Origin: CAYNVS01 sp964400725
GTDB lineage: Bacteria > Myxococcota_A > SURF-8 > CAYNVS01
Assembly: GCA_964400725.1 (NCBI GenBank)
Contig: CAYNVS010000055.1
Location: forward strand, 1-15,593
Length of the DNA: 15,593 nt
Direction of reading: 5' to 3'
Numbering within the stretch: position 1 is the first letter of the stretch; the number at the start of each line of letters is the position of its first letter. The notes under the pieces are model-generated. The model saw nothing but the letters and a program-made list of their open reading frames with translations, was not told the origin of the DNA and did no database searches. Below are positions 1-7,458 of the stretch, in pieces. Both the position numbers and the translations under genes were made by a program.

Positions 1-1210
1 ATACAGCAAGGCGCGAATATACCGCCTCGGCTACTTTGAAACGGTTGAAATTACCAACGAGAAGGGAAGCGGAAGCGATAAAATTATCCTAAAAGTTGAA
101 ATTAAAGAAAAATCGACCGGTCAATTCCAACTCGGTTTCGGTTTCAGCTCGATTGAAAATTTTATTTTTCAAGCGCAAATAGCGCAAAACAACTTTTTGG
201 GACGCGGACAATATCTAGCGTTGTCGGCGCAGATTTCCAGCTCCCGCAGGCAGGTGCAGCTGCGTTTCTTCGAGCCGTATTTCCTCGATACAAAATGGAC
301 TCTTTCGCTGGATTTTTACAATCAGGAATATTTTTATTCCAGCCAAGGAAGTTTTGGAAGTTTCAGCAAACTTTCGCAAGGAGGCGAAATCAGGCTCGGA
401 TATCCGATTATCGGCGACCTTTTCCTAATCGGCGGATATAAACTTTCCAACGAGCAGGTCAATATCGGCAATCATTTTCACGCGCATCTATTCAAGGACG
501 GCTTGACCAGCGAACTGATAGGAAGCCTCCAATACGACTCCCGCGACAACCGCCTTTTCCCGACGTCAGGCATGTTCCATATGTTCTCGACGCAGCTTGC
601 CGACGGATGGACGGGATCGCAGCTGGAATACGTCAGCTTCACGCTAAACAATCAATTCTATCTTCCGGTTTGGTGGAAGTTGGTTTTGAAGTTCAACCTC
701 GATTGGGGCTGGGTAGTAAGTTTGGAAGAAAATCCGAACGTCAATTCCTCGGATCCGGGCAATGTGCCGGTCGTTCCGGTCTCCCAAAGATACCTGCTGG
801 GCGGCATTTATTCCATACGAGGATACGATTTCGGAACGATTTCGCCCAAGCTGAAGGTAATTCAGCAGGACGACCCGACTTACTACGTTTCGACCTATCG
901 CGCGGGCGGCGTAAAAAAGTTTCTTGCAAACGTCGAGTTGGAGCTTCCAATTATCGAACAGGCGGGGTTGAAATGGATTTTCTTCTTCGATGCGGGAAAC
1001 ACGTGGTCGGAAAGCGAGCAGTGGTTTTACGTCGGCCAGCCGGGTAAAAACGAGTATAATCTGCCGCTAGGCCTGTTTTACAGCTGGGGTTTCGGCTTCC
1101 GCTGGTACTCGCCGCTGGGGCCGCTGCGCTTTGAATGGGGCATTCCTCTTACTCCGCGCCCCGAAGACCCCGGAATCGCTTTCGAGTTTTCAATCGGAAA
1201 CCCGTTTTAG
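1..1210 (+). CDS. bamA: Outer-membrane protein assembly factor BamA (Omp85), 3' part, start outside the window
   Basis: The open frame runs in from the left edge (first full codon at base 2) to the TAG at 1208-1210, about 402 residues. The first 40 or so residues look like the end of the last POTRA domain (RLGYFETVEI, then alternating strand residues ending VEIKEKSTG). The FGFSSIENF and NNFLGRGQ segments then mark entry into the 16-stranded barrel. The Omp85 loop-6 signature (V/I)RGY is present as IRGYDFG at about 815-835. The chain ends in Phe (SIGNPF), as expected of a beta-signal. BamA inserts beta-barrel proteins into the outer membrane. A TTG at 197 opens a 337-residue frame, but it lies inside the domain and is not a real start. 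The frame is separated from the next gene by a promoter-bearing gap, so this is probably the last gene of its unit. A TamA or other Omp85 paralogue is the main alternative. Confidence 0.88.
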   Translation, partial: YSKARIYRLGYFETVEITNEKGSGSDKIILKVEIKEKSTGQFQLGFGFSSIENFIFQAQIAQNNFLGRGQYLALSAQISSSRRQVQLRFFEPYFLDTKWTLSLDFYNQEYFYSSQGSFGSFSKLSQGGEIRLGYPIIGDLFLIGGYKLSNEQVNIGNHFHAHLFKDGLTSELIGSLQYDSRDNRLFPTSGMFHMFSTQLADGWTGSQLEYVSFTLNNQFYLPVWWKLVLKFNLDWGWVVSLEENPNVNSSDPGNVPVVPVSQRYLLGGIYSIRGYDFGTISPKLKVIQQDDPTYYVSTYRAGGVKKFLANVELELPIIEQAGLKWIFFFDAGNTWSESEQWFYVGQPGKNEYNLPLGLFYSWGFGFRWYSPLGPLRFEWGIPLTPRPEDPGIAFEFSIGNPF

Positions 1211-1228
1211 AAAAAAATAATAGTTAAT

Positions 1229-1257
1229 TTGACATAATTTTCATTTGCGTATAAATT
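1229..1257 (+). promoter_or_regulatory. Sigma70-like promoter for the MBL/cNMP-binding gene
   Basis: A perfect -35 box TTGACA lies at 1229-1234 in an AT-rich gap. Candidate -10 hexamers are TATAAA at 1250-1255 (15-base spacer) or TAAATT at 1252-1257 (17-base spacer). Transcription would start near 1262, giving a leader of about 110 nucleotides that contains the two inverted repeats described next. Seen by eye; no start site is known. Confidence 0.5.
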
Positions 1258-1260
1258 TAA

Positions 1261-1294
1261 ATTGGAGCGGAAAATATAAAGAGTACGCTCCAAT
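1261..1294 (+). repeat. Perfect 9-bp inverted repeat at the predicted transcript 5' end
   Basis: ATTGGAGCG (1261-1269) is the exact reverse complement of CGCTCCAAT (1286-1294), separated by 16 bases. No T tract follows, so it is not an obvious terminator of bamA. It sits at the predicted transcription start and could be an operator or a 5' RNA hairpin. Confidence 0.5.
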
Positions 1295-1298
1295 ACGC

Positions 1299-1325
1299 AT
1301 ATGCAAAAGAAAATTGTTTGCATAT
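1299..1325 (+). repeat. Second perfect 9-bp inverted repeat in the same leader
   Basis: ATATGCAAA (1299-1307) pairs exactly with TTTGCATAT (1317-1325) around a 9-base loop, and is followed by the T-rich stretch TTGTTTT. It begins 5 bases after the first repeat ends. The two could be tandem leader hairpins or paired operators. The AT-rich stem makes it a weak terminator at best. Confidence 0.45.
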
Positions 1326-1373
1326 TTGTTTTAACCTCTCGGAAAACTAAAAAGAAGAGTACGAGAAAAAACT

Positions 1374-3695
1374 ATGCCGAAAAATTCCTACAAAAAGCAA
1401 GGGCCGACCCTACACAAATTAATGCCGGGCTCCGTCATTGCGGAAACGTCCAAAGGAACGTTTCAAATCGGGGCGCCGTTCGACGCCTTCAAACGGATGC
1501 TCATATTAACCAAGGAGAAAAATATTCCAACTCCTTACTGTTTGATCGCGCCGGACGACACAAACATGTTTGGAATGGCCTTATGGGCTCCGGAGTTCTA
1601 CGTGCTCCATCATCTTTTTCTCTTTGGAGCCGCGTTTAACAAAACGCTTCAACCATCCAAAGTCCGCTTTTTCATAAATAAACATATGCGTCAGCTTTCG
1701 CTTGACAGCCTTAGAGACTCCATTTTAGGTCCGGACGCCCGCTCCATGCGCTCGTGGCGCAGAGACGGAAAGCGCGTCGTGCACACCCGCGAAATAGAGT
1801 TCATCGAATCGGTTTCAAAAGCGATGGCTATTAAAGACGCAAACGGCTCGGTAGTTCCAGTCGAGGATTTCGTTGAAATACGCGATCTTATGCCCGGCGA
1901 GCCCGCCGAAATATTCCCCGGCGTCGTCCTTACTCCGTTAGGGTCGAATAAATACAAAATTACCGACGAAGGCGAATCGGTCGAGGTCGATGTTTCCGTT
2001 TCAGGCGTCGTTCCGCCTATGTTCGAGATGCCCGCTCCCAAAGCTCCGATTCCGAGGGAAACGCTTGGCGTCGTTCCTTTAGGCAACAGAAGCGGCTTTT
2101 CAACGACTGGCCCCAACACCGGTTTTCTTATTTGGGTCAACGGACATCCTGTTATCTTTGACGGCCCTTACGGTTCCGTTCAGTATCTTGCCGCGCTGGG
2201 CGTGCACGAGTCGGAGATAAAAGCGATTATCGTAAGCCACGTTCACGAGGATCACATAGGCGCGCTGGTCGAACTGGTTTTGCTGCCGCAAAGGCCGATG
2301 CTTATAACTACGGAGCCTATTTACCGCTGCGTGGTTACCAAACTAGCTCTTTACCTTAATCGCCCTATGGCAGACGCGGCGAAATACGTGAACTTTTCGC
2401 CGGTATATCCCGGACACCCCAGACGTCTTTTCGGAGCAAATTTCAATTTCTTCTATACGATTCACCCAATCCCGACGGTCGGGGTAAAGATTTCTCTGCC
2501 AAAAGCGGACGGAGTCAGCGGCCAGCTTGTTATTTCCGGCGACAATTACACGTTTGCCGGTATAAATAAACTTCTTGAAAACGGCGTTATAGGCAAGGGC
2601 GTTCACAAGCGCATATCGGAGCTTGCGCCTCTTCAGAAACAGGATAACTCGCTTTACTTCATCGACGCCGGTCAATCGTCCATACACGGAGACGATTCCG
2701 AATATAAAAACAACCCCAACAAAATCATTTTTTATCACGTCGATAAACTTACGGGCAGAAACTCGCCCGAACACGAGCTTGCGCAGCTTGGACGGCTATA
2801 TACCGTCGTTCCGTCCACTCAAATTTACCCGATTATGTACGAAAAGCTGTTCGAGGCTTTACATTTGGGAAAACTTAAAGAAAAATCATGGGTTACGACG
2901 CTCATTTCGAGCAGCCGCGTAAGGCAGTTTTCATCGGGTTCCACAATTATCGAGCAGGGGGAGAGGCTTGAAGGAGACGAATGCTTTTACGTCGTTCTTT
3001 CGGGCATTGCCAGCGTTTACGTTGAAGATAAAATTTCAAAGACGCAAAAGCGCGTCGCGGATTTAGGCGCCGGCGAATTTTTCGGCGAAATTTCCATTTT
3101 GACCGGACAAGAGAGAACGGCGACAATAAAAGCCTCAAGTCCGGTGGAACTCTTCGAGATACCCGGCGATATATTCTCGCAATTCGTGGAATCGAACAAC
3201 CTGCTTCCCAATTTCAAAAAAATATGGGAGAACCGCTCGAAACTTGAAAAGGCTTCGCTCTTCCGCTCTCTTAACGTGCGCGCCAGAAACCTCATTTCGC
3301 TTTCAAGCGTTACTCACAAAAGAAACAAAGGCGAAGAATTTAAAATAGCGAATAAAAACGACTTTTATTTCGTCAACTGCGGAAGCGTCGTCATTCGCAA
3401 TAAGGACGGCTCCTCGCACACTCTCAAGTGCACTGATCAAGAGCCTTTCTTCGGTTTGTTCACCGATTTCGACGCGCCGAAGATAAAGCACAGCCGCATT
3501 GAGGCGGGCGAGGATAATACGCAGATATTAGAGGTTCAGGGCGAAAGATTCCGCCGTTTATACGACGAGGCTCCGGTTTTCAGGTATCAGGTTGCTCTTT
3601 CGCTAAATCCGCACGAAGAAAAAGATAAGAGCGCAAACATTCCTAAAAGCGAAAAGGCCGAACGTTGCTGCGCAAAACGAAAAAATAGCTGCTAA
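1374..3695 (+). CDS. Metallo-beta-lactamase-fold protein fused to cyclic-nucleotide-binding domains
   Basis: 773 residues, no signal peptide, so cytosolic. Residues 1-230 are a lead-in domain I do not recognise. Residues about 235-470 form a metallo-beta-lactamase fold: HVHEDH gives the HxHxDH metal motif (H289, H291, D293, H294), with likely further ligands H364, the SGD Asp390, and a His near 438. Residues about 517-620 form a CRP-like cyclic-nucleotide-binding domain with the phosphate cassette FFGEISILTGQERTAT. Residues about 640-750 look like a second, degenerate copy that lacks the Arg-containing cassette. The design suggests a di-metal hydrolase or sensor whose activity responds to cAMP or cGMP; the substrate is unknown. 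The ATG at 1374 has only a weak purine-rich stretch upstream, but it is the first Met in frame. The next gene starts 22 bases later, so the two are probably co-transcribed. Confidence 0.85.
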   Translation: MPKNSYKKQGPTLHKLMPGSVIAETSKGTFQIGAPFDAFKRMLILTKEKNIPTPYCLIAPDDTNMFGMALWAPEFYVLHHLFLFGAAFNKTLQPSKVRFFINKHMRQLSLDSLRDSILGPDARSMRSWRRDGKRVVHTREIEFIESVSKAMAIKDANGSVVPVEDFVEIRDLMPGEPAEIFPGVVLTPLGSNKYKITDEGESVEVDVSVSGVVPPMFEMPAPKAPIPRETLGVVPLGNRSGFSTTGPNTGFLIWVNGHPVIFDGPYGSVQYLAALGVHESEIKAIIVSHVHEDHIGALVELVLLPQRPMLITTEPIYRCVVTKLALYLNRPMADAAKYVNFSPVYPGHPRRLFGANFNFFYTIHPIPTVGVKISLPKADGVSGQLVISGDNYTFAGINKLLENGVIGKGVHKRISELAPLQKQDNSLYFIDAGQSSIHGDDSEYKNNPNKIIFYHVDKLTGRNSPEHELAQLGRLYTVVPSTQIYPIMYEKLFEALHLGKLKEKSWVTTLISSSRVRQFSSGSTIIEQGERLEGDECFYVVLSGIASVYVEDKISKTQKRVADLGAGEFFGEISILTGQERTATIKASSPVELFEIPGDIFSQFVESNNLLPNFKKIWENRSKLEKASLFRSLNVRARNLISLSSVTHKRNKGEEFKIANKNDFYFVNCGSVVIRNKDGSSHTLKCTDQEPFFGLFTDFDAPKIKHSRIEAGEDNTQILEVQGERFRRLYDEAPVFRYQVALSLNPHEEKDKSANIPKSEKAERCCAKRKNSC

Positions 3696-3717
3696 TTGAC
3701 GGACGCGCAATAATCAA

Positions 3718-4305
3718 ATGAAAAGATTAAAGATATTCATTGCAATACTAGTAGTCGCAGCCCTCTCAACCGGCTTGTCGGCGTGCGAGCATTTTAAAAC
3801 CGGAACGAAAAAAGAAAACGTTTCCGGAGGCTTCGGCGCAGTTTTGGAAGAATCGGTATATTTGCTCCCGATTGCGGTTAAGGGCTCGCTTAAACCGGAC
3901 GACGCCAAAATCGCCGAACTCCAAAAAAAAATAGCTTTGTTCATCAAAGGAGCGCTTGCGTCTAAGCGGCTGACGTTCTTCGATTCGGAAAACGCCGGAA
4001 AAATCGCCAAAACCGGAGCTTGCGGAACGGATAAAGCGTGCCTTATAAAAGCGGCGTCCGAAGCGGGAACAAATTATTCGCTTGCAGTCGAGATAGACGA
4101 CGTATTCAGCCAGAAAGAAGTTTACGTAACGCTGTTTTTCTTCGAGCGCGGCGTTTTAATAAAAAGCAAATCGGCGCAGGTTGAAATAGACGGCGGCAAC
4201 GCCGATCAGGCTCTTGCCGCAGCCGTAAGCGACATAATGCTTTCTCTTCCGCAGAACTGGCAAGACCAGTCTCCAAGCGGCGGTGGAGATATACAAAAAC
4301 TTTAA
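3718..4305 (+). CDS. Lipoprotein, possibly with a CsgG/LpoB-like domain
   Basis: 195 residues. It has an ideal lipoprotein signal: MKRLK, a hydrophobic stretch, then the lipobox LSAC with the lipidated Cys at 23. The mature part begins with a charged linker. It then has the order strand (VYLLPIAVKG), helix (AELQKKIALFIKGALAS), FFDSENAGKIA, a Cys pair in ACGTDKACL, and EAGTNYSLAVEIDDV. That order resembles small domains of the CsgG, LpoB and TolB-N type in envelope proteins ('..dC..ia..lgad..v.G.i'), but I cannot assign a family firmly. Location would be periplasmic, anchored to inner or outer membrane. It follows the MBL/cNMP gene by 22 bases and precedes the aminotransferase by 36, so an operon is likely. 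Function unknown. Confidence 0.7.
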   Translation: MKRLKIFIAILVVAALSTGLSACEHFKTGTKKENVSGGFGAVLEESVYLLPIAVKGSLKPDDAKIAELQKKIALFIKGALASKRLTFFDSENAGKIAKTGACGTDKACLIKAASEAGTNYSLAVEIDDVFSQKEVYVTLFFFERGVLIKSKSAQVEIDGGNADQALAAAVSDIMLSLPQNWQDQSPSGGGDIQKL

Positions 4306-4341
4306 CCTCAAGCTTAACTCCAAAAGAATCAGGCAGGGATT

Positions 4342-5553
4342 ATGACGTCTTTTAAATATTCTTCTTTTGCCGACTATTTTTTCCTTGACCGGAAAGTATG
4401 TTTTCTTAATCACGGCTCTTTCGGAGCCTGTCCGAAAGAAGTCTTAAAAGCTCAGACCGAAATGCGCGAAGAGATGGAGCGCGAGCCGGTTCTTTTTTTA
4501 GACCGCAATTTAGGCTCGGAAATATGGAAAGCCAAAGAGGCTCTGGCTGAATTTACAGGCGCCGACCCGCATGATATCGCCTTTGTCCCCAACGCTACGG
4601 CGGGCGTAAACGCGGTTCTTCGCTCGCTTGATTTCAAACCCGGCGACGAGATATTAACCACCAATCACGAGTACAACGCCTGCGGCAACGCCGTTGCATA
4701 CGTCGCGTCGAGGCTGGGAGCAACGGTTAAAAAAGCGGCGATTCCCTTTCCAATCGGCGGCGCGGACGAGGCGTTTGACGCGGTAATGTCGGCGGTTACG
4801 GACAAAACAAAACTGGCGATGATTAGCCATATTACAAGCCCTACCGCTCTCGTTCTTCCGGTCGAAAAGTTGACCGCCGAATTGGAAGGCAGGGGAGTGA
4901 CGACGCTTATCGACGGAGCGCACGCGCCCGGAATGCTGCCGTTAAACTTAAACGCTCTCGGCGCGTCGTTTTATACCGGCAACTGTCATAAGTGGATGTG
5001 CGCGCCTAAAGGAAGCGCGTTTCTATGCGTCCGCAAAGACAGGCAGGCGCTTGTTCACCCGACTTCAATCAGCCACGGAGCTTACGGCGAACTGCGCCCC
5101 AACGCGACGAGGTTCAGCTCGGAATTCGACTGGACCGGCACAAGCGACCCGACGTCGTATCTTTGCGTAAAAACCGCAAAGGAAAAGATGGCGGAAATGG
5201 TCGATGGCGGATGGGCGGAGATAATGCGCCGCAACAGAGAATCCGCCGCGGCGATGAGACGCGCGCTTTGCGAAAAGCTGTCAATTGAACCGCCATGTCC
5301 TAGCGAAATGCTCGGCTCGATGGCGACTTTGCCGATAACTTTTAAATTAAAGCCGCTTTTAAAGTCTTTTCACGCCGAATCGAACGATTTGCAGCATACT
5401 CTTTTCGAGAATTATAGGATTGAAATTCCTATAATAAAATGGGGCGGCGACGAGCGCTTAACGCGGATTTGGTTCAGGATTTCCAGTCAGATTTACAACG
5501 ACGCCAGCCAATACGACTATCTTGCCGAAGCGTTGAACGACTTGCGAGCTTAA
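4342..5553 (+). CDS. PLP-dependent class V aminotransferase, isopenicillin-N-epimerase-like
   Basis: 403 residues, cytosolic. The N-terminus FLNHGSFGACPKEV is the typical opening of the CefD-like branch of fold-type I class V enzymes. TLIDGAHAPG carries the Asp (D191) that pairs with the pyridine nitrogen of the cofactor and a conserved His. GNCHKWMCAPKGSAFL carries the Schiff-base lysine K217. Length fits the family (about 380-430), and all key residues are present, so it should be active. Members include epimerases, cysteine desulfurase-like and ergothioneine-type lyases, and the substrate cannot be read from sequence. AGGGA lies just upstream of the ATG at 4342. It is the last gene before the zinc operon. 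No clear terminator was seen in 5554-5677. Confidence 0.85.
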   Translation: MTSFKYSSFADYFFLDRKVCFLNHGSFGACPKEVLKAQTEMREEMEREPVLFLDRNLGSEIWKAKEALAEFTGADPHDIAFVPNATAGVNAVLRSLDFKPGDEILTTNHEYNACGNAVAYVASRLGATVKKAAIPFPIGGADEAFDAVMSAVTDKTKLAMISHITSPTALVLPVEKLTAELEGRGVTTLIDGAHAPGMLPLNLNALGASFYTGNCHKWMCAPKGSAFLCVRKDRQALVHPTSISHGAYGELRPNATRFSSEFDWTGTSDPTSYLCVKTAKEKMAEMVDGGWAEIMRRNRESAAAMRRALCEKLSIEPPCPSEMLGSMATLPITFKLKPLLKSFHAESNDLQHTLFENYRIEIPIIKWGGDERLTRIWFRISSQIYNDASQYDYLAEALNDLRA

Positions 5554-5677
5554 AGGCGATAACTGAATAATAATTTTACGGCAAACGCGCTAGGGCGAAA
5601 ATAGGCGGCAAAACTTTCGAGAAGCGCTATATCCCAAACGGAGACATGTTTCAGGTTTTACGCTCTATCTAATTTGC

Positions 5678-5706
5678 TTGACAAATGATGGATGGATAAT
5701 AATTAT
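5678..5706 (+). promoter_or_regulatory. Sigma70-like promoter of the zinc-acquisition operon
   Basis: A perfect TTGACA -35 lies at 5678-5683. The -10 is in the AT-rich tract that follows, with TAATTA at 5700-5705 (16-base spacer) or ATTATA at 5702-5707 (18) as best fits. The Fur-family palindrome directly overlaps this -10. The rest of the 179-base gap (5554-5677) shows no clear terminator or small gene. Confidence 0.5.
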
Positions 5707-5708
5707 AC
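5694..5708 (+). promoter_or_regulatory. Candidate Fur-family (Zur) operator
   Basis: GGATAATAATTATAC is a 7-1-7 palindrome centred on A5701, with 6 of 7 pairs complementary. It matches the classical Fur-family box TGATAATnATTATCA at 11 of 14 positions. It covers the -10 region, so a bound repressor would block RNA polymerase. The box alone does not separate Fur, Zur and PerR. The downstream genes are zinc-uptake genes, so Zur is the best guess. Confidence 0.6.
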
Positions 5709-5732
5709 CATAGTTGTATTTTGTAAAGCGAA

Positions 5733-6161
5733 ATGAATTTCTTTTTTAAACGGCGCAGCGGCGGGATAGCAAAGGCTATTGTCTTTTTATTCATCGCGCA
5801 ATGGATTGCTTCGCCTTTTCACTTTAAGAAAGAAATTCACCGTTATTGCTTCGAACATAATCAATACGAACACTCCGGCGACCATCATGCAGGGGAGCGC
5901 AAAAACGAACTTAAGAGACATTCAAACCCAAACGCAGACGAAATTAAAACGGGCGGCGGAGTTGACCGCGTATCCGAACACGAAGCGTGCGCCGCTCTGA
6001 TTATCGCTAAAACCGCCTCTGGCGCAACGTTAAAAAACTGCGACAAATCATCTAACGACGTTCCGTCGTTTTTCTCAAATCGCTTTGACTACCTATTCGC
6101 AGACTCAAAAAAATACGAACTTCTCTTTCTCGCGCCTAAAAATTCCCCTCCATCCGCCTAA
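5733..6161 (+). CDS. Small His/Cys-rich membrane-anchored protein at the head of the zinc operon
   Basis: 142 residues. A short basic N-terminus (FFKRRSGG) is followed by one hydrophobic segment (residues 13-29), acting as signal anchor or uncleaved signal. Just after it comes a metal-ligand-rich run: H36, C39, H42, H47, H51, H52, then H63 and later HEAC (H83, C86). The chain ends LFLAPKNSPPSA. As I recall, an APKxSPP tail also closes small proteins next to zinc-regulated outer-membrane proteins in Myxococcota. The likely job is binding or handing on zinc on the periplasmic side; this is inference. It is the first gene after the Fur-family box and lies 55 bases before the porin gene. The ribosome-binding site is weak (GTAAAGCG), so expression may be low. 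No named family can be assigned. Confidence 0.68.
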   Translation: MNFFFKRRSGGIAKAIVFLFIAQWIASPFHFKKEIHRYCFEHNQYEHSGDHHAGERKNELKRHSNPNADEIKTGGGVDRVSEHEACAALIIAKTASGATLKNCDKSSNDVPSFFSNRFDYLFADSKKYELLFLAPKNSPPSA

Positions 6162-6216
6162 TTAGTCGGTTTTGAAGTTTAAATAAATATTACATAGACA
6201 ATTTTAAGGAGGGAAA

Positions 6217-7443
6217 ATGACGTATAGATTAAAAAGCGTAATATTTTTATTTGCGCTTATTCCCGCCGCCGCTTTCGCGGAGGAAATCGACGACAAGTCG
6301 ATTCAGGAGGCTCTTGCGGAGGATTCCGCCTCGTCTCAAAAGCAGAACGACAAAAAATTGGAGAAAGGCGGTAAAAAACAGCTTGAACAAGGTTCTTTTT
6401 TACAAAAAATGAACCCTGACATCGGTTTTGTTTTGGACGTCGGTTTGGGCTGGCATTCCGCGGACGAGCGCGCCGAACAAGGCGGCCACGCAATCGACCG
6501 CAACGGATTTACAATTCAAGGTTTGGAGTTTGCGGCAAGCGCCAACGTTGACCCGTTTTTTCGTTTTGAAATGAATTTCGAGCTCTCGCATCTTCATCTT
6601 CACGAAATTTTCGTTCAAACGCTCTCTTTGCCGCTTAATTTGCAGCTTAAAGCCGGTTATCTCATCGCCGATTTCGGGCGAGAAAACCGCAAACATCTTC
6701 ACGTTTGGTCGTTTGTAAACCCGCCTTTGGCGCACACGCGCTTTTTAAGCGAGGAACATTTCGGCGGAACCGGCGCGGAAATATCTTATCTGGCGCATCT
6801 GCCTTGGTATCTTTTGCTTTCGGTCTCCGCCTTGGATACCGGAACGAATACGCAGTTTTCGTCGTCCACCTTTGCGAGCGTCGATAAGACGGACGCGGGC
6901 AAAACCGACGGAGCGGAAGATTTCGTTTACGTTGCGCGCGCCGCCAATTTCTTCGAGCTTTCCGAAGACTTCTCGCTATCGTTAGGCGCAAGCGGGGCTT
7001 GGGGACAAAGTCCTTACGTTCCAGACAATCGGGCGACGCTGTACGGAGCTGATTTGTATTTTAAATACAGGCCGCTCGGAGGAGGAAACGACGATTTCTT
7101 CTGCGCGTTTACGGCGGAGTATTTTTTAAGAGACGTTCAGATACCAAAGGACTTTGCGCGCGACCACGGATTGTACGCCCAGCTCGATTTTCAATTCGAT
7201 AGAGAATGGCAGAGCGCGCTCAGATTCGATTACGTCGCCAAGATAAGCGGCGACCCTCCCGACGATTCGATCAGCAAAAAAAAGATGCGCGCCGCCGCGT
7301 CCGTCTCGTACGCGCCTTCTCATTTTTCAAAGGTGAGAATTCAATACGAATTCAATAAAGACGACAGGTTCGCATCATACGACCACGCAGTTTATCTTCA
7401 ACTGGAAGTTTCGGCGGGAGCCCACGGAGCTCATTCTTATTAA
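6217..7443 (+). CDS. Outer-membrane porin-like protein of the zinc-uptake operon
   Basis: 408 residues with a cleavable signal peptide (cut predicted after AAAFA, residue 21). A charged, helix-prone stretch (22-65) follows, then a beta-rich barrel to the C-terminus with many alternating aromatic strands. Recognisable segments are MNPDIGFVLDVG, IQGLEFAASANVDPFFRF, DFGRENRKHLHVWSF, and LPWYLLLSVSA. These match my memory of a family often named 'zinc-regulated TonB-dependent outer membrane receptor' in Myxococcota. However, no TonB box or plug domain is visible and 408 residues is too short for a plug plus 22 strands, so a 16-18-strand porin-like channel is more plausible. His residues are scattered, including the tail GAHGAHSY. 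It has a strong ribosome-binding site, AAGGAGGG at 6206-6213. znuA follows 15 bases after its stop. Confidence 0.78.
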   Translation: MTYRLKSVIFLFALIPAAAFAEEIDDKSIQEALAEDSASSQKQNDKKLEKGGKKQLEQGSFLQKMNPDIGFVLDVGLGWHSADERAEQGGHAIDRNGFTIQGLEFAASANVDPFFRFEMNFELSHLHLHEIFVQTLSLPLNLQLKAGYLIADFGRENRKHLHVWSFVNPPLAHTRFLSEEHFGGTGAEISYLAHLPWYLLLSVSALDTGTNTQFSSSTFASVDKTDAGKTDGAEDFVYVARAANFFELSEDFSLSLGASGAWGQSPYVPDNRATLYGADLYFKYRPLGGGNDDFFCAFTAEYFLRDVQIPKDFARDHGLYAQLDFQFDREWQSALRFDYVAKISGDPPDDSISKKKMRAAASVSYAPSHFSKVRIQYEFNKDDRFASYDHAVYLQLEVSAGAHGAHSY

Positions 7444-7449
7444 TCTATG

Positions 7450-7454
7450 GAGGT
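7450..7454 (+). promoter_or_regulatory. Ribosome-binding site that fixes the znuA start
   Basis: GGAGG lies 4 bases before the ATG at 7459. The earlier in-frame ATG (7447) overlaps this site, has no site of its own, and would put MEVR in front of a normal signal peptide. The 7459 start is therefore preferred. Confidence 0.75.
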
Positions 7455-7458
7455 TCGC

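Noticed and set aside
607..1047. 146-residue frame inside the bamA region
   Set aside because: It lies in another frame of a clear Omp85 barrel, is rich in Arg and Gly as GC-biased shadows are, and has no recognisable motif or ribosome-binding site.
1301..1639. 112-residue frame starting before the MBL/cNMP gene
   Set aside because: It overlaps the start of the real gene in another frame and runs through the leader hairpin. Its composition is basic and low in conserved motifs.
5560..5580. AT-rich AATAATAATTTTA as a second Fur-family box
   Set aside because: It is not palindromic around one centre, lies over 100 bases from the -35, and matches the box poorly.
7447..7458. Upstream ATG as the znuA start
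   Set aside because: It overlaps the GGAGG site and has no ribosome-binding site of its own. The signal peptide is normal from the ATG at 7459.
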